DNA of 64,000 bases from Bacteroidales bacterium (lineage in GTDB: Bacteria; Bacteroidota; Bacteroidia; Bacteroidales; UBA932), in contig JAEESO010000008.1 of NCBI GenBank assembly GCA_016286385.1, positions 17,912-81,911 on the forward strand. Direction: 5' to 3'. The position numbers and the translations under genes were made by a program. Below the pieces are notes generated by a model, which did not search any database, had not been told where the DNA came from, and saw nothing but the letters and a program-made list of their open reading frames with translations. Below are positions 8,255-16,456 of this stretch, piece after piece (position 1 is the first letter of the stretch; every line of letters starts with the position of its first letter).

Positions 8255-9936
8255 CCTATGGCAATTAGAACAAGAAGCTGCGCAACAAGCACCCTCATGA
8301 ACATGGATAGAGGATAAACCGTAGCGTAATTAACTGAAGCATAGTCACTTCCGTACATACCCTGAGAGAAGGCCAGAACCGGAGGATTGGTGCATGAGCC
8401 GCTTATGAGGCCACAAATCTGGTAAAAGTTGAGCTTGCCCCAGGCGCGGGCCACAACAAAAGTGATACACAGAGGGATGATGGTGATTGCTGCACCGTAA
8501 AGTATCCACCAGTAACCGCCGCCAACAATTGATGACCAGAAGTTTGCACCGGCGCCGATTCCAACTGATGCAAGGAACAGCGATATGCCGATTTCCCTTA
8601 TCATAAGGTTGGCGCTGGTGGTGGTATAGGTAGTGATTTTATACTTGGGACCGAAGTGACCAAGCAGGATTGCAATGATGAGCGGACCTCCGGCAAGGCC
8701 CAGTTTTATGGCCTGGGGAATGCCGGGGAAGCGGATTGGAATGGAGCCGAAGATGATACCAACCACAATTCCAAGGAAGATGGGCACCAGATTGGGTTTA
8801 TTGAGGGCGGCGGCGGAGTTACCCACTATGCCGGCCACCTGGTCTATACTGGCCTCAGGGCCCACACACAGAAGGCCGTCACCCATCTGGAGGTAGAGGG
8901 TGGGACGGGCCACAAGTTCAACGCCTGCGCGGATAACGCGGGTGACGCTCACGCCATAAGCGCTGCGGAGCCTGAGGTCCTTGAGGGTTTTGCCGGTGAG
9001 TTTGGAATTGGTGATGACTATGCGACGGGTAACCATCACGTGGTCCTTTTCACGCCATTCCTGAACATGCATGGGAACCTCCTCCCCGAAGAGGATGCGG
9101 AGGCGGTCAACCTCTGCATTGGTGGTCACAATAAGCACTTTGTCGCCCTCATTGAGGACGGTATTTTCGTCCGGTAGAAGGATCTCCTCCCCCTGCATGA
9201 CGCGGGATACAACAAAGTCTCCACCAAACTCCTTCACAACGTCAAAGAGTTTCCGGCCGAAAATGGCGGGATTCTCAACGGCAACATGCATACGGCGGGC
9301 ATGCTCGCCGGAATCCTCGGCCTCCTTGAGCACTTCCAGCTCCTTGTTATGGTCAATCTTGAAGACAGCCTTGAAGATAAGGATTACGGCTATAACGCCA
9401 AGAACGCCGATAGGATATGCTACGGCATAGGCCGATGCAAGTTTCTCCGATGCAACGCTGGCCGCCATTGCGGTAGTGCCGCCGGCGGTGGAAACGTCAA
9501 TGAAAGTCTGCTGTGCGGCACCAAGGCCGGGCGTATTGGTGACGGCGCCGGACATTACACCCACCATGGTGGTGAGCTGCTCACCCGTAAGGGCCGATAT
9601 TGCCCAGGTGACCGCCACGGCAAGGAGGATGTTCATAACCGCCAGAAGGTTCATCTTGACGCCTCCGCTGCGGAAAGAGTGGAAGAAACCGGGACCAACC
9701 TGCAGGCCGATGGAGAACACGAAGAGAATGAGGCCGAACTCCTTCACAAAATGGAGGACGTTAAGATCGGCCTTAAAGCCCATATGGCCCATCAGGATGC
9801 CCGCAAACAGGATCCAGGTGGTGCCAAGGGAGATTCCCTTCACTTTGAAACGGCCAAGATAAAGGCCGATTCCTATTACAAACGCAAGCAGAAGGATTGT
9901 ATGGGCAATCCCCTGCCCGAAGAACAAATCATGCAT
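8251..9936 (-). CDS. AAE-family transporter with two RCK_C domains (YidE/AspT-like)
   Basis: Inner-membrane transporter of the aspartate:alanine exchanger family; the substrate cannot be set from sequence. Five to six hydrophobic helices (residues about 1-195) include the family signature TNTPGLGAAQQ. Two TrkA-C/RCK_C regulatory domains follow (about 205-290, with GDKVLIVTT, and 295-375, with GDGLLCVGP). A second helical block has the matching SGSCTNPPVLAF signature. Its length of 561 residues is usual. The start shares one base with the stop of the thioesterase gene (TGATG), so it is translationally coupled. Confidence 0.9.
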   Translation of the reverse strand: MHDLFFGQGIAHTILLLAFVIGIGLYLGRFKVKGISLGTTWILFAGILMGHMGFKADLNVLHFVKEFGLILFVFSIGLQVGPGFFHSFRSGGVKMNLLAVMNILLAVAVTWAISALTGEQLTTMVGVMSGAVTNTPGLGAAQQTFIDVSTAGGTTAMAASVASEKLASAYAVAYPIGVLGVIAVILIFKAVFKIDHNKELEVLKEAEDSGEHARRMHVAVENPAIFGRKLFDVVKEFGGDFVVSRVMQGEEILLPDENTVLNEGDKVLIVTTNAEVDRLRILFGEEVPMHVQEWREKDHVMVTRRIVITNSKLTGKTLKDLRLRSAYGVSVTRVIRAGVELVARPTLYLQMGDGLLCVGPEASIDQVAGIVGNSAAALNKPNLVPIFLGIVVGIIFGSIPIRFPGIPQAIKLGLAGGPLIIAILLGHFGPKYKITTYTTTSANLMIREIGISLFLASVGIGAGANFWSSIVGGGYWWILYGAAITIIPLCITFVVARAWGKLNFYQICGLISGSCTNPPVLAFSQGMYGSDYASVNYATVYPLSMFMRVLVAQLLVLIAIG

Positions 9937-10694
9937 CAGAAAACTGCTTTAACAAGGAAACAGGTTCTATCTGAAACCTTCCCCTCAACATACCAGGTAC
10001 TGCCGTCACTTAGGGCACACAGCTGCACCTTGTCCCCGGGGAGAGTTTCCTTAACGAAGTTTATATATAAGTCTTTGACCGGACTGTCAGTAACCTCTTT
10101 GGGGAGGCAGTCCATTGCCCACACCACATAACGGGAGTTGTTGGTATGGCCGTTTAAATCCAGGTCTGAGTATGACACCGTGTGCTCCCCCACTGTCATT
10201 CCCGACTCCGACCGGGAATCCCCTTTTGGAAGCACAATCTTCTGCACGGGCTCTGCAATGGCATCATCCACCTTCATATCTGGGTCCAGAAGGTCTTTGA
10301 GGTCTTCCGGACGCACCATACGGCGGGTGCGTTCATCAATGACCACCCAAGAGGTGGTGGCCTTTACGCGGCTACGGCCGGCGGCGTCCTTGAGGTCAAA
10401 ATCCCTTAGGTAGAAAAGGCCGCTGGCGCCCTTGTGCCAAGTATAAAGAGTGACGTTCTCACGCCATTTGAGGGGCTCCTCAAAATGGATATGCATCCTT
10501 GTGAGCACCCAGGCGGTATGGTGGACATGGAGGGTGTCGTAACCAAAGCCAAGGTCGTTTGCCGCCCAGTACGCTATCTCCTGGGCAAAATCCATGAAGG
10601 CCGCAGGCTTCAGAAGAGCCCTACGGTCCGTATCATAACAAGGAATGCAGATGTCCTGACAGAATTTATACCCTTCCCTTCTAACCGGTGTCAT
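9936..10694 (-). CDS. Acyl-ACP thioesterase
   Basis: Releases fatty acids from acyl-ACP and has the two hot-dog folds of the FatA/FatB family. Seen: an N-terminal hot-dog (YDTDRRALLKPAAFMDFAQE, WVLTRMHIHFEEP, TSWVVIDERTRRMVRP) and a C-terminal one with the catalytic region DLDLNGHTNNSRYVVW. Between them, residues about 157-167 (GDSRSESGMT) are encoded by a REP-like palindrome at 10194-10224 and look like an in-frame insertion. It overlaps the upstream HU-domain gene by 4 bp. Confidence 0.9.
   Translation of the reverse strand: MTPVRREGYKFCQDICIPCYDTDRRALLKPAAFMDFAQEIAYWAANDLGFGYDTLHVHHTAWVLTRMHIHFEEPLKWRENVTLYTWHKGASGLFYLRDFDLKDAAGRSRVKATTSWVVIDERTRRMVRPEDLKDLLDPDMKVDDAIAEPVQKIVLPKGDSRSESGMTVGEHTVSYSDLDLNGHTNNSRYVVWAMDCLPKEVTDSPVKDLYINFVKETLPGDKVQLCALSDGSTWYVEGKVSDRTCFLVKAVF
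10194..10224. repeat. REP-like palindrome inside the thioesterase gene
   Basis: The forward strand reads GTCATTCCCGACTCCGACCG then GGAATCCC: an imperfect palindrome of the form GTCAT-CCCG-x-CGGG-ATC. It is translated in frame within the acyl-ACP thioesterase. Related units lie at 10864-10891, 61879-61906, 61934-61960 and 62321-62348. Confidence 0.8.
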
Positions 10695-11530
10695 AACTTG
10701 CCAGGATAAAGAATCTCCAGTTCTTCAGGAGAATAAAGGAACTGATCCAGCCACTGCGGGCACACCCTGCCCAGAATCACCAGCGCCAGTACCGCAAGTA
10801 CAATGAGGCCCAGAATAACCCAGAGGGCAATCTTCAGCCAATTGGACTTCTTGACAGGCTCCGGAGATTCCTCGGTTTCGCTCGGGATGACAGGAGCGGG
10901 TTCGGGTTCGGGCTCCGGCTCCGGCTCGGGTTCCGGTTCAGGGACTGGTTCCGTGGCGGGAACTGGTTCCGGTTCGGGAACGGGCTCCGGTTCCGGTGCG
11001 GGTTCAAAGTCCTGAACCACGTCAGGGGCAACTTCTACTGGAGCATCGGCCTCAAGGATATTGGCAAGCCCTGCCACGGCGGCCTCTGTCTCTTCCGGAG
11101 TTTCCTCGTGGGTCTTGAGGGAGATGGGCTGGAGGCCGAATCCGGCGGGATAGATGTCAAGGTCTTCATCGGCCACAAAGAAGAAATTGTTCTCTTTGGT
11201 GGCCCTGAGACGCCCAAGGCCAGGGAAGATGATGGTTTTCCTCACTTTCAGAACCTCCTTCATCTCCTGGAGGAACTCCACCAGGATACGCGTGGCATCC
11301 GCCTCCGAGGCATCCGGATTGGATTTACGGTAGATGTCCACAAGGAGGGTGTCATCCCCCTGCTTGGGAGAGAAGAAGAGCCTTCTATAAGGCGGCAGAA
11401 TGGTATAGCCGCGGTCTGTGAAACTTGCAGGAACAATCTCCGTCACAAAACTTCCCAGCCCGGGAAGAGTCACGGAATCGTGGTCCAGGACCACTTCTTT
11501 GACCATTTTTGACAGAAGATCTATGTCCAT
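10691..11530 (-). CDS. HU-CCDC81-type domain protein with Pro-Glu linker and C-terminal membrane anchor
   Basis: Two HU-like (CCDC81-type) modules occupy residues about 1-65 (VTLPGLGSFVTE) and 65-135 (TIIFPGLGRLRA). A linker of EP/PEPE repeats (about 172-215) follows, then ten residues supplied by a REP-like palindrome (VIPSETEESP), and a single transmembrane helix (LKIALWVILGLIVLAVLALV) with a short C-terminal tail. Bacteroidota relatives often end in a SPOR domain, which this one lacks. The N-terminus is probably cytoplasmic and could tether DNA or protein at the membrane; that is inference. It is the first gene of a four-gene operon. Confidence 0.78.
   Translation of the reverse strand: MDIDLLSKMVKEVVLDHDSVTLPGLGSFVTEIVPASFTDRGYTILPPYRRLFFSPKQGDDTLLVDIYRKSNPDASEADATRILVEFLQEMKEVLKVRKTIIFPGLGRLRATKENNFFFVADEDLDIYPAGFGLQPISLKTHEETPEETEAAVAGLANILEADAPVEVAPDVVQDFEPAPEPEPVPEPEPVPATEPVPEPEPEPEPEPEPEPAPVIPSETEESPEPVKKSNWLKIALWVILGLIVLAVLALVILGRVCPQWLDQFLYSPEELEILYPGKL
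10864..10891. repeat. REP-like palindrome inside the HU-domain gene
   Basis: The reverse strand reads GTCATCCCGAGCGAAACCGA then GGAATCTC, the widespread GTCATCCCGAGCGAA-type unit. It is read in the coding frame as VIPSETEES. Confidence 0.82.
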
Positions 11531-11556
11531 ACTGAAACCTTACCTCTTATAGACTA

Positions 11557-11564
11557 CAAAGGTA
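11557..11564 (-). promoter_or_regulatory. -7 element of the HU-domain/thioesterase/transporter/Nudix operon
   Basis: TACCTTTG on the reverse strand, about 27 bp upstream of the ATG at 11530. No clear -33 TTTG is seen. Confidence 0.5.
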
Positions 11565-11620
11565 CAAAAAAACTCTCTAAGAAGGAAATAAAGATTTTTT
11601 AAAAAATTTTTCTCAATTAC

Positions 11621-11652
11621 TTTGCAGAATTCAAAAAAGATTGTACCTTTGC
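11621..11652 (+). promoter_or_regulatory. Consensus Bacteroidota promoter of tRNA-Asn
   Basis: TTTG at 11621-11624, a 19-bp spacer, then TACCTTTGC at 11644-11652. This exactly matches the housekeeping-sigma pattern TTTG-N19-TAnnTTTG. The tRNA begins 26 bp after the -7 element. Confidence 0.85.
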
Positions 11653-11677
11653 AATCCCGTTCCAGTAACGGATACCT

Positions 11678-11751
11678 TCCTCCTTAGCTCAGTTGGTTAG
11701 AGCATCTGACTGTTAATCAGAGGGTCGTTGGTTCAAGTCCAACAGGGGGAG
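11678..11751 (+). tRNA. tRNA-Asn (anticodon GTT)
   Basis: A cloverleaf of 74 nt. Acceptor TCCTCCT pairs with AGGGGGA, the D-arm includes AGCTCAGTTGGTTAGAGC, the anticodon arm is TCTGA-CTGTTAA-TCAGA with anticodon GTT, and the T-arm is GTTGG-TTCAAGT-CCAAC. The discriminator is G. CCA is not encoded. Confidence 0.96.
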
Positions 11752-11822
11752 CTCCTCAAAGCACCGGCAGAAATGCTGGTGCTTTTCTTATATAGGGTTT
11801 GGGTGGGGGTAACGTGGGTTTG

Positions 11823-11879
11823 GTCATCCCGGCACAAAAACAGGAAGCCGTCTGGCTTCCTGTTTTTGGTCGGGATGAC
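11823..11879. terminator. Bidirectional terminator: long inverted repeat between tRNA-Asn and tRNA-Pro
   Basis: CAAAAACAGGAAGCC (11835-11849), a 4-nt loop (GTCT) and GGCTTCCTGTTTTTG form a perfect core stem ending in T runs on both strands. The outer arms GTCATCCCG and CGGGATGAC also pair, the right arm being the 3' end of tRNA-Pro. It can end transcription of both convergent tRNA genes. Confidence 0.75.
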
Positions 11880-11942
11880 TCGACTCGAACGAGCGACCCC
11901 TACGTCCCGAACGTAGTGCGCTACCAACTGCGCTACATCCCG
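11870..11942 (-). tRNA. tRNA-Pro (anticodon CGG)
   Basis: Cloverleaf of 73 nt. Acceptor CGGGATG pairs with CATCCCG, discriminator A. The anticodon arm is CTACG-TTCGGGA-CGTAG (anticodon CGG, reading CCG). The T-loop contains TTCGAGT. CCA is not encoded. It lies 21 bp downstream of rpsT on the same strand. Confidence 0.95.
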
Positions 11943-11950
11943 CTTTAGAT

Positions 11951-11977
11951 GAAAAACAAGCTCTTAGGCGAGCTTGT
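11951..11977 (-). terminator. Terminator overlapping the end of rpsT
   Basis: On the reverse strand CAAGCTC-(6 nt)-GAGCTTG is followed by TTTTTC. The left arm lies in the last codons of rpsT and the stop codon is in the loop. It lies between rpsT and tRNA-Pro, so some readthrough or a separate promoter is needed for the tRNA. Confidence 0.6.
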
Positions 11978-12218
11978 TGATGTATACCTGAAGACCGCTC
12001 TTAAGGTTTGCAGCCTTGTTCTTGTGGATAACTCCAATCTTTGCAAGTTTATCAATCATTGCGTAGACCTTGGGAGCATTCTCCTGAGCTGCGGCCTTGT
12101 CAGTTATGTTACGGAGATCGCGGATAGCGTTCCTGGTTGTTTTTGCATAATACTTGTTATGCAGGCGGTGACGCTCACTCTGGCGGGCGGCACGCGCGGC
12201 GGATTTAGTGTTTGCCAT
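11964..12218 (-). CDS. rpsT: 30S ribosomal protein S20
   Basis: Binds 16S rRNA in the 30S subunit. The 84-residue basic protein starts [21 protein letters not shown] and has the helical pattern of S20 ([28 protein letters not shown]). It is 22 bp downstream of tRNA-Glu and is probably cotranscribed from the tRNA-Glu promoter. Confidence 0.97.
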   Translation of the reverse strand: MANTKSAARAARQSERHRLHNKYYAKTTRNAIRDLRNITDKAAAQENAPKVYAMIDKLAKIGVIHKNKAANLKSGLQVYINKLA

Positions 12219-12240
12219 TATTTTACTTTTTTATATTTGG

Positions 12241-12312
12241 TAGTGGGTAGGAGAATCGAACTCCTATTGCGGGAATGAAAATCCCGAGTACTAACCGTTA
12301 TACGAACCCACC
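12241..12312 (-). tRNA. tRNA-Glu (anticodon TTC)
   Basis: Cloverleaf of 72 nt. Acceptor GGTGGGT pairs with ACCCACT (first pair G-U), discriminator A. The anticodon arm is CGGGA-TTTTCAT-TCCCG with anticodon TTC, and the T-arm is AGGAG-TTCGATT-CTCCT. CCA is not encoded. Confidence 0.95.
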
Positions 12313-12324
12313 AAACTTGGGACT

Positions 12325-12356
12325 GCAAAGGTAGTAAATATTTTTTACCCCACAAA
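12325..12356 (-). promoter_or_regulatory. Consensus promoter of tRNA-Glu/rpsT
   Basis: On the reverse strand TTTG (12356-12353), a 19-bp spacer and TACCTTTGC (12333-12325) match the same consensus as the tRNA-Asn promoter. The tRNA begins 12 bp downstream. Confidence 0.85.
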
Positions 12357-12372
12357 ATTATTTTTCATCTTT

Positions 12373-14157
12373 TTACAAAGCTTTCAGTTCCAATGTTACA
12401 GCATATGTTTTTCCGTCACTTAAAGTAACAGAAGCATCAAACTTATGAGAGCCTGAAGTAAGGGTTACGGATGGGCCGCTTACGGCTGCGCCATCCATCT
12501 TCCAGACCACCTCAGAGGGCTCATCTCCCCCGGGAGTTACCACTTCAAGGGCAAAAGCACTTCCTGCTTCATAAACGCCTTTTCCAGGGTTTGCAATGTA
12601 AGGATAATCCATGCTTGAAGACACAACTCCGCTAACGGTGAAACTCACAATACCGGCCGAATATGAAATACCGGAAAGGGAAATGTCCGTATTGACACTG
12701 TTCCAACTCTTGGGAGCGTAACTGGTAACCTTTGTACTAAGGTCTGCGTGGCCGGGGAAAAGCATTGCCCAGACGTCATCAACGTAACTGAACTGATAGT
12801 TTAGGTTAGTCTGATCACACGCAGGAATAACATAGAAGCAGGGATGGGATCCATATGCATTAATCATATTGGTTTGCTGCCATTTATCCCAAAGGTCAAA
12901 GGCCGAAATGCCGCCTCCCACAATGCGTGCGCTCTTGTCCACGTGGTATGCAACCATTCCATAGGCGCCATAAATGCCGGAATCCCAGCCGGTGTTGTCC
13001 CTGCATTCCAGCACAAAGTACTCCCCTTCCTGGTCTGTGGGAATCTTATATGCCTTATTATTGTCTACAGAAGCAAGGGAATAACTGCCGTTCTTGGGGA
13101 ATTCCTCCAGGACGCTGCTGTCCAGCCACCCAAGCAGGATGCGCTCCTCAATGTTGAGGTATGGAGGCGTACGGCCGTCGTTGTTATAACTGCCGGAGTC
13201 CATAAGGGAGAAAAATGCCAGTCCGTGGGCTTCTCCGTTGGTGGTATAATTGGTGTCGTAAAAATCCGGCAGGCCCATTGCGTGGCCAAATTCGTGGCAC
13301 ATTGTGCCGATTCCGGTCATAACTCCATCACCGTTGAGTTCAGACCCACAGGCATATTTATCAATGGTTTTACCGTCAAGCACAACGGCATTATTGCCGT
13401 AGTACCCTGCGTTGGATATTTCCCACTGATGAGGCCAGATTGTGTCGGCAGCTCCACCATCGGCCTCTCCTTTTCCGGCATACACCATATATACCAGATC
13501 CAGGTATCCGTCTGCGTCGTTGTCATAATCGGCAAAATTAATCTGATTGTCAAGGCCGCGGCAGCCTTCTATGACAGCCTCTTCCGGATGAGAGTCATCT
13601 CCGCTGGATGTGTTTCCACCGTAATATGACATATTCTGGGATACGGTAAACGGGCCGAAAACATCGAAGACGGGCTCGAAGACGCCGTGTGAATTGTCAT
13701 AGTAATAGTCTCGGGCGCTGCCTGTGCCGTCATTGTCAGAATATCCCGGCTTGTTGAGCATATCCTTGAAAGCCTGAAGGTTATTCTGGGATTTAAAACT
13801 GACGTTCTGGAACTGTACCAGGATAACCAGGAATTTTTTCTGGCCGATTGCAATGCCGGCGGGGGCATTGTGGCGCTGCTTACGGAGCTGGAGTTTTGCA
13901 CTGCGCCGGATGGATGCGGCCTGGGCGGCCATCTCCGGAGTGAGGTCAGGGACTTCACGATAAAAGCCGTCCTTATCCATCTCAACCACCTTTCCGGCGG
14001 CGTTAGTGGTCCAGTGTCCCCATTCGTCACCGTGCTTCACAATCTCTATGACGGAGCCGTCGGGCTGGGTGTAGCGGATTTTCCCGGGCTTGGCAGGAAC
14101 GGCAAAAAGGGAGAGGCTGCAAAGAAGCAGCGCAGCAATAACTGATATCTTTTTCAT
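12373..14157 (-). CDS. M6-family secreted metalloprotease
   Basis: A zinc endopeptidase of the immune-inhibitor-A (M6) family. The 594 residues begin with a signal peptide (MKKISVIAALLLCSLSLFA), then a propeptide-like region. The catalytic domain carries the extended motif HEFGHAMGLPDFYD (about residue 290), with zinc ligands His, His and Asp, and the family stretches DYYYDNSHGVFEP and WPHQW. A C-terminal Ig-like segment (about 510-594) ends the protein. An alternative GTG start six bases upstream is less likely. It is the last gene of the M23-dxr-rseP-DUF4837-DUF4988 unit, 6 bp behind its neighbour. Confidence 0.9.
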   Translation of the reverse strand: MKKISVIAALLLCSLSLFAVPAKPGKIRYTQPDGSVIEIVKHGDEWGHWTTNAAGKVVEMDKDGFYREVPDLTPEMAAQAASIRRSAKLQLRKQRHNAPAGIAIGQKKFLVILVQFQNVSFKSQNNLQAFKDMLNKPGYSDNDGTGSARDYYYDNSHGVFEPVFDVFGPFTVSQNMSYYGGNTSSGDDSHPEEAVIEGCRGLDNQINFADYDNDADGYLDLVYMVYAGKGEADGGAADTIWPHQWEISNAGYYGNNAVVLDGKTIDKYACGSELNGDGVMTGIGTMCHEFGHAMGLPDFYDTNYTTNGEAHGLAFFSLMDSGSYNNDGRTPPYLNIEERILLGWLDSSVLEEFPKNGSYSLASVDNNKAYKIPTDQEGEYFVLECRDNTGWDSGIYGAYGMVAYHVDKSARIVGGGISAFDLWDKWQQTNMINAYGSHPCFYVIPACDQTNLNYQFSYVDDVWAMLFPGHADLSTKVTSYAPKSWNSVNTDISLSGISYSAGIVSFTVSGVVSSSMDYPYIANPGKGVYEAGSAFALEVVTPGGDEPSEVVWKMDGAAVSGPSVTLTSGSHKFDASVTLSDGKTYAVTLELKAL

Positions 14158-14163
14158 AGTCAC

Positions 14164-16440
14164 TTACTTCTTTACAATAAAACCTTTACCATTGCTATCA
14201 CCTATCCAAATCATGTCTTCTGTGATTTTAAGAACTTCCATGGTGTACTGCTTGGAGAGCACGGATGTAGCGGCCTTCTTCCATTCCACGCCCACGGTAA
14301 GCTGCTGCCCTACCTGAGAAGAGGTATCAATTCCGGAAAGGACAAGTTGTTCCTTTGCATCCGGATCAAGAAGGATGAACTCCAGGGTATTGTTCTCATA
14401 CAGACGCACGTACTGGTCTGTTCCGGGCGTATAAATACGGGTTTTGGAGCCAAGATAAATACCCGGTTCATTGTACTGAGTCACATAGGAAGGCTCTCCG
14501 GAGCCTATCTCCCTGCGGTAGATCTTAACCTTCTCCACAGAAGTGGTGGTTTTGTAGCAACTGAAGCGCGTAGCGTTACTGGCGCCATTATGGCACAGCA
14601 TAGGGCTTTCACCTGCCGATGCCAGTATGGTGGCCACAAAATTGGATGCCACGGAGATACTCCAGGTGGAATACTGGTCTGTGGAAGTCACAGTCTTGAG
14701 GTAATTTCCGGTAGAAAGGGCCGAGAGGTAACCGCCCTCTACGGCAAGTTTCCATTCCCCTTCCTCTCCCTCAAGCGTAACCACTGCCGCTCCTTCCGGA
14801 ACTTCAGAAATAACGCCGTCCTGCACTGTCACGGAGACACGGCTCCTGTAAGGCTTGGAACTTGTTCCCGCCTGGGCGCCCATTGTGTACTGTCCGTCAA
14901 TGCTCACAATGAGGAGTTGATCTCCCTCAAGCAGTTCACTTGCATCTTCAAGCAGCACGAAGTCCTGGGAAACGGGGACTACGCCGCCCTGTGAAGGCTG
15001 ATCCACCGTCACAGTCTGGGAAATGTCTTCAAAGGAGAAAGTAACATGGCCGGAACGGGCATTGCCGGTGGCATTGGCCTCATAGGTTATTGTGAAAACC
15101 TTCTCCGTGAGGGCCTTGGTGGGAGGATTCACCTGCAGCCAGTCTTGATCTGTCTGGGCCGATACCGTAACGTTTGCGCTGAGCACAAAGTCCAGGGAAC
15201 CGCCGGCAGAATCGGCCTCCACCGTTGAAGCGGAAAGCACAATGGCATCCTTCTGGGCCTGGGTTATGGTGAGGCTGTGGTTTTTGCCTCCGCTCTTGTA
15301 CGTGATTACGGCACTGCGGGAATCATAGGTGGTATTCTCCTGGAGCACCAGCTGGTTCCCCTGGAGGGAAATCCAGGACTGGGCGGCGGAAGGAATGACC
15401 ACGGAGGAGGCATCGGCGGGAAGGTCCAGAGTGCCACTGGCCGATGTCACGGATTCAGACTCATATACGGTGTCGTCTTCGGGAGTGGAAAAACCAACAT
15501 ATAGGACCTTTACAAAGCAGCTGCCGTCATCTCCTGTGACTATGAGGAGCACTTTTGCGGGAGATGAGTTCTCCGGGCGGCCTATTGTAAGGGTTCCCTT
15601 GTTGTCCTGGGGCTTGGAGAAAGAAACCGTCCAGCCCTGGGGCTCATATGATTCAAGGGTGTAGGTGAGGTTTGCGGGGGCCTTCACTTCATAGGGGGCA
15701 CCTGCTTCCTCCCCTTCTTCCAGTGCACGGAATACGGTATCGTCTACCAGGATTTGCAGTTTTACTGCTCCGGCACTTGCAAAAGGAACCTCAATGGTTG
15801 TGCCGTCAGAAAGGGTGAATATCACTATGCCTTCCTTGGTTGTGGTGTCAATGCCGGCAATGGGGCACTGTACGGTGGTGACTGCGTCTCCGGCAAGGAT
15901 CCACTCACCGTCTCCCAGGCGGTAGTACCATTTGCCGTTCTCCACCTTGATTTCAGGCGTGAGACCATCGGCACCGTCCTTACCGTCTAGGCCATCCTGG
16001 CCGTCTACACCGTCTTTGCCATCGGCACCATCCTTGCCGTCCACGCCGCTGGCGCGAACCTTCTGGCCATCCTGCATCATCCACTCACCGTCTATGGTCC
16101 AGTAATAGAGACCGTCTGTGTCCTTCTTCACGCTAATCTGGGGAGAATGGGCATCTGAGCCGTTCCTGACAATCTTTTCTACGGTTTTTCCGTCAGAATC
16201 CACAAGCACAAGAGAGTAACCGCTGCCATCCTCAAGGTCTGAGACGCTTTGGACAAAATACTTTCCGCTAAGCAGTTGACGGATAAGCGCTACCTGACTG
16301 TTCAGTTCATTCACCTGGTTCTGGAGGGCCTCAAGCTTGCTCTCCACTGCGGAGAGACGGTCCTCATACTCCTGCACTTGACCGCAGCCGGACATTAGAA
16401 ACGCTAGCGCAAGACCGGCGGCAAATAGTAGTTTTTTCAT
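14164..16440 (-). CDS. DUF4988/PL29-N-type lipoprotein with collagen-like triplets and BACON domains
   Basis: Surface lipoprotein of 758 residues. The lipobox is MSGC at residue 19. A coiled coil (about 22-60, ESKLEALQNQVNELNSQVAL) is followed by the DUF4988 region with a WTIDGEWM motif. A collagen-like run of nine Gly-x-x triplets (DGKDGADGKDG, about residues 133-160) comes next, then GKWYYRLGDGEW. Two BACON-type beta-sandwiches follow (about 340-405, ending LTITQAQK, and 410-490, ending QTVTVDQPSQ), then an uncharacterised C-terminal domain. BACON domains bind carbohydrate or protein. No lyase catalytic domain is seen, so an enzymatic role is not supported. Confidence 0.8.
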   Translation of the reverse strand: MKKLLFAAGLALAFLMSGCGQVQEYEDRLSAVESKLEALQNQVNELNSQVALIRQLLSGKYFVQSVSDLEDGSGYSLVLVDSDGKTVEKIVRNGSDAHSPQISVKKDTDGLYYWTIDGEWMMQDGQKVRASGVDGKDGADGKDGVDGQDGLDGKDGADGLTPEIKVENGKWYYRLGDGEWILAGDAVTTVQCPIAGIDTTTKEGIVIFTLSDGTTIEVPFASAGAVKLQILVDDTVFRALEEGEEAGAPYEVKAPANLTYTLESYEPQGWTVSFSKPQDNKGTLTIGRPENSSPAKVLLIVTGDDGSCFVKVLYVGFSTPEDDTVYESESVTSASGTLDLPADASSVVIPSAAQSWISLQGNQLVLQENTTYDSRSAVITYKSGGKNHSLTITQAQKDAIVLSASTVEADSAGGSLDFVLSANVTVSAQTDQDWLQVNPPTKALTEKVFTITYEANATGNARSGHVTFSFEDISQTVTVDQPSQGGVVPVSQDFVLLEDASELLEGDQLLIVSIDGQYTMGAQAGTSSKPYRSRVSVTVQDGVISEVPEGAAVVTLEGEEGEWKLAVEGGYLSALSTGNYLKTVTSTDQYSTWSISVASNFVATILASAGESPMLCHNGASNATRFSCYKTTTSVEKVKIYRREIGSGEPSYVTQYNEPGIYLGSKTRIYTPGTDQYVRLYENNTLEFILLDPDAKEQLVLSGIDTSSQVGQQLTVGVEWKKAATSVLSKQYTMEVLKITEDMIWIGDSNGKGFIVKK

Positions 16441-16456
16441 CTTAAGTAGCTAAGTA

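Noticed and set aside
11823..11879. Another REP-like unit (starts GTCATCCCG)
   Set aside because: The right arm is the 3' end of tRNA-Pro and the core is a symmetric terminator stem; it lacks the compact CCCG...CGGG layout of the REP-like family.
14164..16440. Polysaccharide lyase (PL29) activity
   Set aside because: Only the N-terminal domain found in PL29-type proteins is present; the rest is collagen-like, BACON and unknown sequence.
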